DNA of 64,000 bases. It comes from Podocnemis expansa. Taxonomy: Eukaryota > Chordata > Testudines > Podocnemididae. The notes under the pieces were generated by a model. That model was not told where the DNA came from. It worked only from the letters and a program-made list of their open reading frames with translations, and ran no database searches. A program made the position numbers and the translations under genes. Shown here one piece after another: positions 1 through 12,261 of the stretch. The DNA is taken from the NCBI GenBank assembly GCA_007922195.1, contig ML681981.1:8440958-8504957 (forward strand). The letters run 5' to 3'. The number at the start of each line of letters is the position of its first letter. The first letter of the stretch is position 1.

Positions 1-2640
1 AGTGGGGGTAGGAGCAGAGCAAGGCCTAGGAACAGGGTTTGCACACACAATAGGAGAGAAGCAAAGGGTGGTGGCTTAACCAAGAGCAACTGGGAGCCTC
101 CACAGTTGCTCGGATGACCCACCTGGGTCACTTCTTGGCTTAAGAAGTAGATATGAGCAAATCAGGTACCCTAGGCCTTGAGTGTCCCAACAGTACTGTC
201 TCTGGGGCCTCACCTTCCAAAATCAGTGAGGTGCTGTTATATTGGTCTCTACTGATAGCAGTAATTGAGTTTTGGAGACCTAGGGATCCCACAATCCTGG
301 GTTCAAACCTGCTGAAACCAAAGACATCTGCACTTGGATCCCTTCAGACAGATCTTGCATTTTTGGTGGGAGCTCTTTTCCCAGTTCCTTCCCTTGGTGC
401 TTACCAATCCCTACAGTACACAAAGGGCTCCAACTTTAGAGGATTGGCTGCTTTCTTTAAGCACAAGGAAAATACCTCTTCCTGAAAACATTACTTAAAT
501 GTTTTCCACCTATTTCTAAATAGACCAGCCCTTACATGGTACCAGTGATGGAAACATTTAGGAATTAAGGTCTAGATTTTTAAAGGTTAAAGATTTCAAT
601 GAGACTTAGTTTTCTAAATCATTTAGGCTTTGTACGGCTTAGCAGAGCAATGCTTAAATGCCTTTAAAAATCTGGGCCTAAGCCTTGGGAGAAAGTAGGC
701 TTCTGCAGTGACAATGTGCTATAATAGCCACAATCCTCTGCAATAATAAAGCGACCAGCTGCAAGAGTGGGGCTAGTGAATACTGAAGACAGATCTCTTT
801 GAGCTGGTATAACCTTTTAGGGTGGGCTCAAATTCATTTAATAGCTCCTCTCCAGTGCCTCACAGAGGTTAACCCCCTGTTGAAAGCAGCTGGAGAGCTA
901 GGATCCAGTCTGTTCAGGACTTACAGTGAAGATTGCTCAGAGTTCCCATCCCACATTAAACTACTACTCAGAATAAACATAACAATAAATTTTATTAACT
1001 AACTTAACAAACCTCATCTTAAGAAACCATAATAAATTTAAACAAAACAGTAAGAAACCCAGGAGTCCCAAAGTTCAGGTGGAGTCACCCTTATCTCAAC
1101 TGCAGTCTTTTGAGTCCTTGAGGCTTGAATGCAAAACAGAAGCAATCTTCATCTTCTCTGGCTGCAGGAATCTTCAGCTGCAATCCATGCAGTCCTTCCT
1201 TTCCTCTCCTCAACCAGCAGCATGCAATCAGGCCACTGGCCATCCAGCCCTCAGTTCCACAACAGAAAACTCCCCTGCAAAACAGCGCAAAGCAGGGAGA
1301 AAACATCCTGCAGTCCACTCCTGGCTCAGTTCCTCTCACTCAATCACTGGGCACATGGACTCTGCAGCTCTCCATCTCTGCTCCTCTCTGGGCTGCTGCT
1401 CTCAGGTTTCTCCCAGGCATCTGACTCCAGCACAATACAGGAAAAAAAAACTTATGGAGCATGCTCAATATACTACCACCCCCCTAGTTCCAAAAACTTC
1501 TCGTTTTTGGGCCACTAAATATGCCCATCAACATAACCCAACCATAAGGGATCCGTGAAAGAGATTGCCCCATCATAGGCACATGGGTTACACTGGCTCA
1601 TTACTTTAGAATTTATTGCTGGAAGAGATCAAAACATACATGAAGGCACTATCTCTAGAGCGAATGGGTAATATCCTTTTAAAAATCCCAGTAACAGGAG
1701 GAAGGTGAGTGGGGAGCAAAACATACCTGTCTGTCATTAAATGAGCCCTTAACTTCCACCGATAGCAAAAATCTAATGGTTGATAGGGCTGTGTATTTTA
1801 TACGAAGCTCTTGGGCAAATAAGAGACTTTAATATTTTAGAAATTGTTTAGGGGATTAAATGACATCTTAGAAAGTAATTATATTTAAATAAAATGAGTC
1901 ACAAAACAATTAAATGTTGTGTGGCCTATTGTGTAACTTGTTAAATCCAGCCTGATGTTTCTTACCTGAATACTTTCACATTGCAATATTTTTTTTCCAA
2001 TGCAAATTACAAACTGTGGTAGAAAATAAGCCAGTTAAGCTATATCATGCTCAGTGAGTGGCAGCAGTGACGTAATACTTGTAGCAATGAGCTGTCAATT
2101 AGTTTGAATGACGTCTGTCAGAATTGTAACTTCCCATCACCTGTAATGTGTTTCATAAAGTCCAAAATCCAGTTTAGTTGTAATTTCAGATTGTGAAATA
2201 TCTTCCATAAGTACATGATTTTAAAAACAAAATGAAAGAACAATGAAGTTCTCCATGTTTGAATGATCTACTATTCTCTCTTAAATGGGACAGGCCAGCT
2301 TTACATACAACTTCATTTTCAGAAAAGGAGTGCAGTGTGACAGATAATCTGTCACACTAACTAAATAAAAGTAAGGCTAAGCACTAATTCCTCCTTAAAT
2401 AGAAAAGGATATGGCTTAGACACTGTCATTTGCCAGATGGTAAGGGAATCTGATATGCTGTGGCAAACCAGACAAGATCTGTACTATGTATATACCAGTC
2501 TGATGGAAGCCTGGAGGTTGTTGGTACATAGGATTGAATGTATTAGTTGGCTTTTATTATTGATTAAAATGCATCTATTCTTACAGCGTTAGTTAAGTTA
2601 CAGTTTCACATTGCATGTTTGAATGTTTCAATGACACTGA
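1..2640. other. No gene recognised; unassigned sequence
   Basis: No exon with recognisable protein similarity, RNA gene or intact mobile element was seen. About 1080-1500 is C/T-rich and stop-poor in all three plus frames at once, which points to base composition and not to coding; it may be an unrecognised dispersed repeat. An AATAAA hexamer near 972 has no gene in front of it. Confidence 0.55.
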
Positions 2641-2713
2641 GTTAGTCTTGGAAAGTGCCACAGGACTCCTTGTTTGTTTCGCTGACTAGACTAGCACAGC
2701 TACCCCTTTGGAA
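2641..2713 (+). mobile_element. Penelope-like element 3' tail fragment
   Basis: The fragment runs GTTAGTCTTGG, GTGCCACAGGACTCCTTG, a T-rich spacer, then a CTAGACTAGCACAGCTACCCC-type end. The same end recurs near 23.70 and 44.40 kb, and its reverse complement near 14.95 and 57.31 kb, where it lies beyond the GIY-YIG coding part of a PLE. This copy holds only the terminal ~70 bp. An imperfect direct repeat (TTTCAATGACA before, TTATCAATGTCA after) could be a decayed target duplication but is weak. Confidence 0.6.
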
Positions 2714-4098
2714 TTTATCAATGTCATTGGTAATTTAGTCCTGGCATGTTGGTAGCCGTTTTGTATTATCACACCCAAGTGTACAGACCAGTAAGAAGAT
2801 AAACAGAGAGCTATACATTCTTGAAATTTTTCTGGTTCTATCCTTACCTGCTCTGAAGGAAATGCCGAATGTAGGCCAGCTTTTTCTACTTTCTTCTAGG
2901 TGCTGTTATCACGGTGTTACTAGCAAATAGTATTAAATTGCAAGATTAATTACCTGAAAAGCTCCTGGATGCACTTTGACCATCCTGGGGTTATTAGTTT
3001 TTTCAAAGCAGCACTGAGAGTAAATGGTGAGACCTCTATGGAATAAACAATGACTCTGACTCTGCCAAAGCACAAGATCATGAGCCTTTTAATAGGACTT
3101 TGGCTAAGTTAAAGGTATTAAAGTGTTGGAAGGAACTATCCAGAATATTGAATCTAAAATTAGAATTGCTAGCTCTTTTTTTGGTTTATGAGCACATTTG
3201 CAGTCCCTCTGCTTTATCCATTTGTGTGAGCAGTGAAGATATTGATATACTACCTCCCTCCTTTAGACTCCATTCACTTATCTTTTGGGCCTGCTTCTAA
3301 GGCCTTGCCCATATCTAGGAATAGTTCTGATTCAGCACCTGGTGGCCACAATTGGCTTCATCAGTGGAAATTTTGGCTTTTCCTTGTCTAAATATAAATG
3401 TCAGAACTAGTGCGGCTACACCAATTGTGGAATTGGACTATTTCTGAGTGCAGACTAGATCTCAGGACTGTAAGCAGGAGATGTGAGTCAAATGGAGCCT
3501 TGCTGGGGCTCTCAGTAAGAATAAGTCCAATTCCAGAGTAAAGGATGCACAATGCTTCCACATAGGGAAAAATAGCAAATCCAGTCTTCACCTGTTCCCA
3601 TGCCTGGAAACTTTACAGAGAAACCCAGAGCAGCCCAGATACACACACTAATGGAAGAAGGCTTAGAATCTAAGGCGCCAGTAAAATTCACTGCAGTGGA
3701 GAGTAAAAATGCAGCAAGTGGGAAGTTTATCCAGAATGGCTCTATATAAGGTAATGAATGGTAATAAACTGAAAATAGAAATTGGCAAAAATGGCAGCTT
3801 TAACAACTTGGTAGCAGCTAGACTAATATGAAGCCCTATAACCCTTCCCCTCAAAACCTCTCTTTGAATGGATCCTTTCTTATGTAAGGCAGGCTTAGAA
3901 GCTGTGCCTAACAGCTTCTGGGGTAGGGGCAACTAATCTGTATGGGTTTTTGTATTTGAATGAGCACAAAGAACATATTTGCATAGACACACTATGGGTG
4001 CAGGGCAATATCAATAATGGCGTTTGGGTTGACCTGCTCACAAATCTGTCAATATCTGTAATTCTTACTGAAGAAAAACATGATACTGTCTTTTGTAA
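2714..4098. other. No gene recognised
   Basis: Ordinary AT-moderate sequence. Only ORFs under 100 codons occur, without motifs or family resemblance. I see no repeat I can name. Confidence 0.55.
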
Positions 4099-4100
4099 TA

Positions 4101-4468
4101 CAGCTAGTCCTCACTTAGTGACCTACTCGTTTAGTGACCCCTCAGAGTTATGACCAGCTCTCTGATGAGTTGGTATTATGGCGATGTACGAGAACTCGCA
4201 TCAACTCTCTCAGATTACCTATATTTACAGTACACTATGCAAACTAAGTTCAGTACATTAGAGCTTAAAACATTTAAAATATATATTAAAAATGTTATAA
4301 ATGATGCAAAGGTGACATTAAAACTATCTACCGATGGTTGAAAAACCCACTACCAGTAAAGTACATTATGCTTGAAATACCGGTAAGGGCTGCTCCTCGT
4401 TTAGTGACCAATTCGTTTATCAACCGGGTTTCAGGAACGGAACCCGGTCACTAAGTGAGGACTACCTG
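4101..4468. mobile_element. Pogo/Tigger-like MITE with TA target duplication
   Basis: This 368-bp non-autonomous DNA transposon has 23-bp terminal inverted repeats. The left end CAGCTAGTCCTCACTTAGTG(ACC) matches the reverse complement of the right end with one mismatch. TA dinucleotides flank both sides (4099-4100 and 4469-4470), the duplication expected of the Tc1/mariner-pogo superfamily. Subterminal segments (about 4120-4210 and 4390-4440) repeat the theme CGTTTAGTGACC. No transposase is present; the two short ORFs inside are incidental. The superfamily call is inference from the CAG-start TIR and TA duplication. Confidence 0.8.
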
Positions 4469-4813
4469 TATGCTACTCTCTTGCTTAATCAAACTCTGGT
4501 TAGGTTGGTTAAAGGGTAAAAGCTAGCCTTAGCAAAAAAGAAGCTTGTAAGAGAGGCCACTGCCTGTTTCAGCCTGAAGAAGTTAAGACAGGGGTAGGGG
4601 TTGCATAGCTCAGTCTGGAGCTATGTTTGGGGTATTGCCTCACCCCTTGCCCCATTGTCAAATAGTGGATCTGGTTAGGCTTCTTATAAGGCCTTTCTTT
4701 GCTATTTTAATGGAAGAAGCTGTTTGCAGCTACTTAAGGTTTAAGATCTGAAATCACTGAGAGAGGCAAACCCTCTCTCTGAGCTGAAATCACGGAAGAG
4801 GAGCAGCAGATGG
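4469..4813. other. No gene recognised
   Basis: Non-repetitive filler between a MITE and a minisatellite. A CTCTCTGAG-type inverted pair near 4755-4785 is the only structure seen. Confidence 0.5.
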
Positions 4814-5105
4814 AGTGAGTGACCAGTGGGCGGAGCCAGCGGACGCTGAGAGCAGCCAGCAGTGAGCTGGAGGGTGTGAGTGACCAGTGGGCAGAGCTGG
4901 TGGACAGTGGGTGGAGCCAGTGGCTGGTGAGAGTGGAGCGTCGGTGACCAGTGGATGGTGACAGTGGCCAGTGGTGAGCTGGGCAGAGCTGGCAGGCAGT
5001 GGATGGAGCCAGCGGACAGTGAGAGTGGCCAGTGGTGAGTTGGACGGTGTGAGTGACCAGTGGGTGGAGCTAGTGGACAGTGGGCAGAGTTAGCAGCTGG
5101 TGAGA
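4814..5105. repeat. Degenerate GC-rich minisatellite
   Basis: Diverged tandem units are built from GAGTGACCAGTGGG, GTGGACAGTG, GGTGGAGCCAG and GGTGAGCTGG-type words, with a higher-order repeat of roughly 60-90 bp. The plus strand is G-rich and T-poor, so the minus strand stays open as a repetitive Pro/His/Thr/Ser-rich ORF (4741-5112). That ORF is a composition effect, not a gene. Confidence 0.75.
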
Positions 5106-5340
5106 GGAGCATAAAAGACCTGCGGGTGGGGCTGACAGACAGCTGGTGTCAAAGACACTCCCTTCATACCGTGGGGTTTGTTGGGAGCCTGTTTTGCACT
5201 GATTCTCCAAATCAGTGTTGGTTTTGTTATTGACTTCACATGTGCTGTTATGTTGTGTGGATCATGTTGGAAATGTGCTCTGCACTGATTTTCCAGATCA
5301 GTGCTGATTTTTGTTGTTGGGCCTTTTACAGTCTGTTTTT
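5106..5340 (+). repeat. TATA-like box followed by a duplicated CACTGATT segment (possible LTR-like piece)
   Basis: Just 3' of the minisatellite lies CATAAAAGACC (about 5110), a TATA-like sequence. Then come two copies of a segment containing GCACTGATTYTCCARATCAG (about 5194-5218 and 5281-5305), each followed by a T/G-rich run and about 87 bp apart. A variable repeat beside a TATA-like box resembles an LTR or other promoter repeat, but I could not define TG...CA ends or a target duplication, so the identity is open. Confidence 0.35.
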
Positions 5341-6730
5341 ATTACTATAAAAAGTTCTGTATACTACACTCAGACTCATCCTTGTGAGCGGGAAAGCATT
5401 ACCCCTTTTAGGTGTCCAGGAAATAATGTATGATTTTCCCAGAAAACTGGGTGGGGCTTGAACTGGTTGGTGATGTAACATTATTTGGAAACCCCTAGAT
5501 ATAGAACCCGGCCCTTGTTCTGCCATCTCACCCTGGCAGAAGCATTACACTTACAAAGACTAGATTACAACACACACTAAATGCATCACTAGTACTAGTG
5601 AATCATTATACAGTTACATTAAAAGAAAAAAACCCCAACCCTTCTCTGTCCTAATGGAGCAAATGTTGACAGGGCTGCTACCTTGGGCACCCATTGCCAT
5701 CAGTTAAAGGAGTCCAGTGATAGGATGAGAAAGAAGGTGTCCAAATTAATGATAAGGCAGAGATCTCTTAAGAAAGCCTGAATATCTCCGCAATGGGAGA
5801 AATGCTGGTGTACACTCTAACCTTTGGCAGGAAGTTACCCAAATCTGCTCAGTAGTTTCCAACCTACTGGACTGTGGCAAGAATTCAAGTGTTTCTGAGG
5901 CAGGGAGGCCATCTCTCTGCTCTGCTAAGTATCTCTCCTCACTTGGTGACTGGTTGTTGGCTTAGCATTTTTCTCCAAGTCTTCACAGCCGAAGGAACAA
6001 AAGGAGTCCCAGGGCACAAAAGGGCTCTAACAGAACTCTCAATTTATCCTCTATGCTGCTCTCTTCTGCTGAACTCGTATAATGCCTCTAACGAAAACGC
6101 CAGGCCAGAGACTAGGCTTCCTAATGTTAGTAGATTGAGGGATGGGGTGGAGTGGGGTGTGTGTGTTTTTTTTTTTTTTTTAAATAAGAAGTAATTTGGG
6201 CTGAGCTGCACTGCACTGATTTACACTTCTAAGTGTAACTCTTTTTGCAGAAGATGTTTATTTGTGACATAAGGGACATCTGTAAACAGCTTCTGGCTCC
6301 TTGAAACATGTGCTTTTTGTGATATCTGGTTCCAGATGTGTGAACAAGAGTCTTGGGCTGTATAGTGCAATGTTGTGGGGGAGGGAACTAGAAATAGGTA
6401 GCTGAGTTACCCAGTAAGACACCAATGCAGCTTGAGCTCACCCCTCAGGTAGTGAGGATTTTTCTCTCATGAAGGAAGTGAATGAACAAGGAGAATAATA
6501 ATCTACCAAAGGCGCTTGGAGTGAGTGCATGGTACAAGTGGCCACATGGTGAGTTAGCACAGGGTAGCTGGAACACTGTATATTTACACCCTTGCTTGAG
6601 GCACACTAACTTCACCCTGTAGACAAGCCCTTACTCTCCACAACTCTGTTCTTAGTGGCTTTCTCTTAAGAGATGGGAAGAAGGGAGGCTGGGGTCTGCT
6701 GCTGCTAAGGTCAAGATGCAGGTCAGTAGA
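5341..6730. other. No gene recognised; poly-T tract at 6167-6181
   Basis: Unassigned sequence with a homopolymer T run near 6167-6181. ORFs are short and featureless. Confidence 0.55.
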
Positions 6731-6734
6731 GTGA

Positions 6735-7000
6735 GGCTATGTCTATACTATAGTCTGTGTCAGCAAAAGTTAATGTCACTCATGGGAGTGAATATTCCAC
6801 CCCTGAGTGACATGTTACGTTGGCACAAATGTTCATGTGCACAATGCTATGTTAGTGCAAGAGCTTTTCACACAAACAGAGCTTATGTTGCTTTCACAGG
6901 GGAGCTTTTAAGGAAAACAGGGGAGCTCTCTCCTGCCAGCAAAGAGCATCTTCACCACACTTTCTGCAGCAGCACAATTGGACTGGTACAGCAGTTGCAT
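6735..7000. mobile_element. TIR-type MITE fragment (GGCTATGTCTACACT-like end)
   Basis: It starts with GAGGCTATGTCTATACTATA and contains CTCATGGGAGTGAATATTCC and AGTGACATGTTACGTTGGCA. These words belong to a dispersed non-coding family whose end is a GGCTRTGTCTACACT-type inverted repeat; related ends occur at 28.3, 30.5, 52.6, 54.1 and 56.9 kb. The right end is not clear. The 139-codon ORF across it is incidental. Superfamily (Harbinger-like?) unproven. Confidence 0.5.
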
Positions 7001-7739
7001 GCTATTGAAATACATCTTGATACAAGTAAAAAGGTGTGGAGGTGGTTGCAGCTCAGAGGCCTGGAGGCATACCAAAGAAGGGAATTCTTCCTGAGCAATT
7101 CACCAGAAAAGCAGTCTGCAGTGTCTCTCCCTTGAGAGTTAGTGTTTAATTTTTTTTTTTTTTTAAACACTCGCAAAAAGTAAATGGGAGAACAGTCTAG
7201 ACTGGGGATCATCTAGTCTGTGACCCCAGGGTGTCCACCCTTAGGCAAGCTCCCCTCTGTCTCCCACACAGACGTTACTATGGCCCTTCCTCTAGTAGAG
7301 GAAAGCTGAAGTGAGTAACTCTTCAGTCACGGGGAACCAGGTAGTGCTCTAGCATGCTGCCACAACTTCTTCATCCAGCAACACGGCTGCCATGGACCAA
7401 GCTCCCCAAACATGCTGCTTTCCTTGGCAGGCTGACAGATGGCAAAATACTGCTCTCTCAAGCCTCCTTCAGATGTGTGTTTGGTGTAAAAAGGAGGCAA
7501 CCAGTGAGAGCATCAGCTGGCCCCTGCAAGGAGCATGGAAGTAGCCAGGAAGCCTTCTGAGAACAGAGGCGACAAGGGCATCTTCTGAAAGGCAAGCGCT
7601 CCCCTCACTTCCTGAGTAGCTCTGTAGAAGCAGCCCCCAGTGACCTTCACTTCTCACCACTGCTGACTGCTCTGCCTGTTAGCAGTCACCGTCCGACCTT
7701 TCCCACACCCCTTAGAAATCTGCCTCCTGGAAAGGGGAG
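7001..7739. other. No gene recognised; poly-T at 7150-7164
   Basis: A T run near 7150-7164 is followed by a short ATCATCTAGTCTG word near 7210 that resembles the reverse complement of a CR1 3' end but is too short to claim. The rest is unassigned. Confidence 0.45.
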
Positions 7740-7747
7740 CTGAAGGG

Positions 7748-7908
7748 CAGGGTGGTAACTATGGTGGGGCGAGTGGGGCTTTGCCCTGGGTGCACCAGAG
7801 CAGCTCCATTAAAAGGCATGTTCCATGTTGTTTGGCCCAGGCACGAACCATTGTAAGGGGCATGCTCCAGTCGCACTCTGGGCACAGTAAACTGTAGTTA
7901 CGGCTCTG
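7748..7908. mobile_element. hAT-type MITE, 161 bp, perfect 8-bp TSD
   Basis: Ends are CAGGGTGGTAACTATGG and, read on the minus strand, CAGAGCCGTAACTACAG, an imperfect inverted repeat of about 17 bp. The 8-bp flanks are identical: CTGAAGGG at 7740-7747 and 7909-7916. An 8-bp duplication with CAG...CTG ends is typical of hAT. No coding capacity. Confidence 0.8.
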
Positions 7909-8150
7909 CTGAAGGGGCCCTGACTAGGCAGAATTCTTTGCACTGAGTGATTTGTTCTGATGAAGGAGTAGTAAAGTCAATAGTTGATAAACAGCCCAAA
8001 GTTGGCAAACTAGTGGGAGGTATAGCTCAGAACTTCCCATGTCATGCAATATAAGTAAACATCCTACAAAGTCCTTCTAAACTTCCAGTAACAGTGGAAC
8101 AACAGAATGAAACTTAAAGGGCACCCAGAGTTCTTTCAAAATACATTGTG

Positions 8151-8240
8151 GCATCTGATGAAGTGGGTTGGAGCCCACAAAAGCTTATGCCCAAAGAAAT
8201 TTGTTAGTCTTCAACGTGCCACAGGACTGTCATTGTTTTT
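8151..8240 (+). mobile_element. Penelope-like element 3' tail fragment
   Basis: It contains in order CATCTGATGAAGTGGG, CCCACAAAAGCTTATG, AAATTTGTTAGTCTTCAACG and GTGCCACAGGACT. This is the plus orientation of the tail that lies beyond the PLE ORF at 57.3-57.45 kb. Only the last ~90 bp is present, truncated before the terminal extension. Confidence 0.7.
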
Positions 8241-9680
8241 GTTGTTTAAATGGTTAACATAAACACAACACTTTAACTAAACCAATGGCCTTCAATTTAA
8301 TGGAACAAACTGGTATTCCTTCCCCGAACAAGCATTTGCACTATATCTGTTGCCCTGTGCCCACGTCTTGGCCCATCTACTTATGTGCAAGGGAATTAGG
8401 GAGCAAAAACCAACAACATGTGGCCCTGTTTTTCAGGCTTTTAGAAAAGCCACAATTTAATTGTCCCGCATAGAATATTCCTACAACTTCTTTTTCTCAT
8501 TTTGAATTTTGGTGAATTGTTCCAGTACTAATGTCTGATTTTTCCATATCTATTGGTCCATTGGATATACTCTCCAACTGTGCTACAGTACCTGAGCATG
8601 ATGGATTGAACTTTGCAGGCCTTGGTAAACATTAGTAAGACTGTGAGGAGCTTCTCATTTGAAGCTGGATCAAATCCCCTTCTCTCACACAGTTAATTTA
8701 GTCTTCACATTCATTAAAATTTCTGTTCACAGGCAACTGAATTTTCTAGAACATTTTCTAGATAAAATACCAGACAACTGTATGCGTCTGCCTTTTCTTG
8801 CCATCATTACAGCCAGCCAACTAAATAAATCACTCCAAACTCCATACCCTTTCCATTTTAGTATGCTCAGCCTTAATTCTGGTATCAGATTTTCTCATGG
8901 AGAAAGAATTATGGATTTTCACCATATGTATCTATCAGTAAAATACCTGACTGAAGGCTGGAGTTAAATTTTTTCATTTATATGTATGAAGAAATGGATG
9001 TGTGCACTGTGTGTTGGCTTTAGATTTGGAGCATCTATTTTAGTATCATGATGTTTGGATGGTAGAGAACGGGAGCCACAGTTAGCGTGCACATGAGTGT
9101 TGGTTCCTGGAGTTTTAGAGATTTTGCTAGTGTAACTTGCATATAAGAAACCTTAACCCTAAATTACCAAAGATTTTTTGTTTGGTTTAAAATGAAGTTT
9201 CAGGCTGACTTCTTTGTCGTCTTGTTTTTGAGGTTTAATGCCAACTTTAATTATCTTTTTAGTTTTGTGGTTTCATAGATGCAATGAAAGGCTTCTGTGC
9301 AATACTATGGTTCTTAGGCTGGAGCCATATCTGATAGAAAAGTACAAATAGCACCAGGTGGTGTTGTTAAGGGACTGAGACGTTTCTTAGAGAGCCATGA
9401 GAGTTCTAAACTAGCAAACACCGATCCAGCCCTGGGGAATGGCAGCAGAATCGTTCTAGAGCTCAGGAACTCCTCTGGCCTTCCCCTCTTCTGGGCCATT
9501 TCTTCTGCTTGGTCCATAGAGTGGCATTAACATGAAGACAAAGATCCATTACCCTCTGCAACTAAGAGAAAGATGGTTTACTAATCTGAATTTAGGACTA
9601 AAAGCCAAGAATTTTCAAGTTTTAAGTTATTGATGAATTTGTACAAGTCCCTTATGCATCATTGTTAACTCCAGGGGTTA
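8241..9680. other. No gene recognised
   Basis: AT-rich unassigned sequence; a 102-codon plus ORF (8659-8967) has no motif or family resemblance. Confidence 0.55.
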
Positions 9681-9885
9681 AAAAATTCTTGAGTCAGGCT
9701 CCTAAAATCATGAGATTTAAATAAAATTGGGGATTCTTATATTCCTTCTGATTAAGGCGTAGTCAGGTCAACATTTTCAAGCTTATCTGTACAAGCAGGA
9801 GGGCTAGAAACTTTTCTCTAAAAAATACAAGCTGAGATTCTTATATGCTCACATGATTCAAGGAGCTGTGGCTTTTAAGACAAAA
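9681..9885. repeat. Fragment of a dispersed non-autonomous repeat (ATCATGAGATT family)
   Basis: The words AAATCATGAGATTTAAA and GCTGAGATTCTTATATGCTC, followed by CACATGATTCAAGGAGCTG, resemble the internal part of the short hAT-like family at 12262-12526, which also has AAATCATGAGAT. Ends are not resolved. Confidence 0.35.
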
Positions 9886-12253
9886 CAAAATACTGTGGTG
9901 TATTTGACACTGGGTTTTTTCATGTCTAAATGGAAATTACATGTATTTATGTCTCCAGTGGATTTTTATGATTAACTGGTTAATAATTGAAAGTACTTTG
10001 AGAGGAGGAACGCTACATACATGCTAAATATCAGCATCGTTTCATATGAAAACCATAGTTTCAAGTACCAGCGTGCTACCAGCATCTGTAATACAATTCA
10101 TAATGACTCCAGAATAATCAGGTCTAAGATAAAGTGATTTCGGGGGGGAGAGATCTTCCCTAGCTAGTAGAAAGAATACTTGTGGAAATCGGGCTAATGT
10201 ACTAGTCTTTGAGTTTGAGATCCCTGATTTAGTGTTTGCTACCAGGACTGGAATCTGAAACTGATTGGTAGAACTGGGCTATCTAATAAGAGGAAATCCA
10301 GAACAATGTGTCTAGGCTTTTGTGCCCTGATACGCCATTGTAGAAATCTGGTATTTCATCTTCTGTTAGCTGTAAGTAGAGTATTATATGCTTCATTGTG
10401 CAAATGAGAAGTCTAAAAGAATTGTTTGCAATCACGTCAGTATCAGTGGGGGCTGTTGTGGGACTTGGCATATAACGGGTTAGGAAGGAGAGTCTGGAGG
10501 ATAAGAATAACAATGTGTCTGTCTGAAAAGAAAAAGGGAAAATTGTTTTGACTGATTATATTATATTTAGGAGTCTCACATCCTGTGTGCTAATGCCACT
10601 TTGTGCAATGCTGCCGGAGACAGCACATGCTGTACAGTAGTAGCAACCACTTGTATACAGCTTGCTGTTGCTTTACAAAAACACGCAATCAGAGTGTTTC
10701 TGCTTCAGTGCCAAAGGTCATGGTCATTTTGTAGTTTTCAAAATAAATTACGATGCTCTGATGCAAGAATTTGTGCCTAATCTTTCTGTAGCAGGCGGGG
10801 TCCCAATGAAAGAAAGCAACTGGCTGCAGCATTTCCAAGAGACAGACAGGCACTGCTTTCCCCCACTTTCAGACAAGCCAGGACAAGTCAGATCCACTAA
10901 ATACATGTCTACAGAGAATACTTTTCAGCTGAGTTAGACCCTCACATGGAAATAGTTCCCAGAGGTTAGGTAACCCTAAAAGTAAAGACATCCTCTAGCT
11001 AGTCATTTATCATATAATAGTTTTAACAAAATGTATGTTTTCAATCACGGAAAACCCAGGCCTGCTCTGGGATACCCATTTTAAGATGCCATTATTATAC
11101 CATACAAATGATGAAAAGCAAATAATAATTATTGAATTATGCTTTAGGAGAGACATTATGGGATGCTATTACTGCCTTTCCTATCAGGCAGAGAAATGAT
11201 TGCTTCATGTAATAGTTACTCCCTTGTGGTTTCTTTATGCATTTCCATTTGCTGGAAAATTACTGGCTTCACAGGAGAACCATTTGCTTTGACATTGTTG
11301 TATGGCTGCCTGCAAAAGTAAATCAATAAACTAGGAATTCTTATTTCAGAAGGCTGTAATGTGGTCCTGAGCTGTTGAGCATAATGCATTAATTTGATTC
11401 CAGTGAGCCTGGGAAGACCATTCCCACTCTGGTTGCCTTTGGAAACTCTGGCTTAGCAGATTTTCCTACTTTGTTAAAATCCTTTGGGCCAGCATCATCT
11501 CTTCAAGGATGACTTAAGGGACAGATGAGCATAATTCATGTTACACTTTATCTGTTTGAAGGCTGTAGCTTCATGGATACAAAGACTTGACTACAACCTC
11601 TTCCCCTCACCCGTCAGATGTCATTTGTCATCTTATGATGTTAGGTCCTCAGGGAAGAGGCATTGTATCTATAAGCATAGCACGATTGGGTCTCAATCCT
11701 GACTGGGTTTATGGACACCATTGGGTATGTAAATATGAAAGAAATATAATTATACCTCACTGAAGGGCCTGGTTGCTTTCTGGATAATTAATTAGAGGAA
11801 ACATAAAGGCAGTGGCCAAGAGAGTCAGATCTGAAGTGAATGAGAGCTTGCAAAAAGAGGGTTTTTTTTCTCTGCCATTGCTAGTTCAAGAGAGGCATGT
11901 TAAGATTGCTGCCTTCAGAAAATGGGCTTGGGAGAGGGATCTGTGAGCAGAGGTGGAGCCACCAGGCATTTCCAAAACCTGAAAGGTAAAACTGTCCTTG
12001 AAGGTGAAGGTTTAAAATTACAGAGATCTGATGTTCATCTGAACAGACTGATGATCTTAGTTAACCTGGATCTGGGAAGCTTCTTGAAATGAGTAGTAGT
12101 GTGGTTTTTGATCATGGTAGTGCCTAAAGACACTAATCAGAACCGTAGCCATGTCATGTTATGTGCCATGCAACCTGCCTCAAAGGCTAATAGTCTAAGA
12201 GATGTATTGTATCTGCTGGCATCAAGTTAAACAGGATGAATAACAAAACTTGT
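9886..12253. other. No gene recognised
   Basis: About 2.4 kb with only short ORFs and no repeat I can name. A conserved non-coding element could be hidden here; that would need cross-species alignment. Confidence 0.55.
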
Positions 12254-12261
12254 GTTAAACA

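Noticed and set aside
292..310. GGGTTCAAACC, a good match to a pol III B box
   Set aside because: No matching A box at the right spacing and no tRNA cloverleaf could be drawn; a chance match is likely.
1079..1558. 159-codon plus ORF with overlapping 129- and 99-codon ORFs
   Set aside because: All three plus frames are open over the same C/T-rich stretch, which is a composition effect; no domain is visible.
4741..5112. 123-codon minus ORF rich in Pro, His, Thr and Ser
   Set aside because: It is the translation of a GC-rich minisatellite; repeat drift and not codon-level constraint explains it.
6716..7135. 139-codon plus ORF
   Set aside because: Overlaps a TIR-type MITE fragment; no domain recognised.
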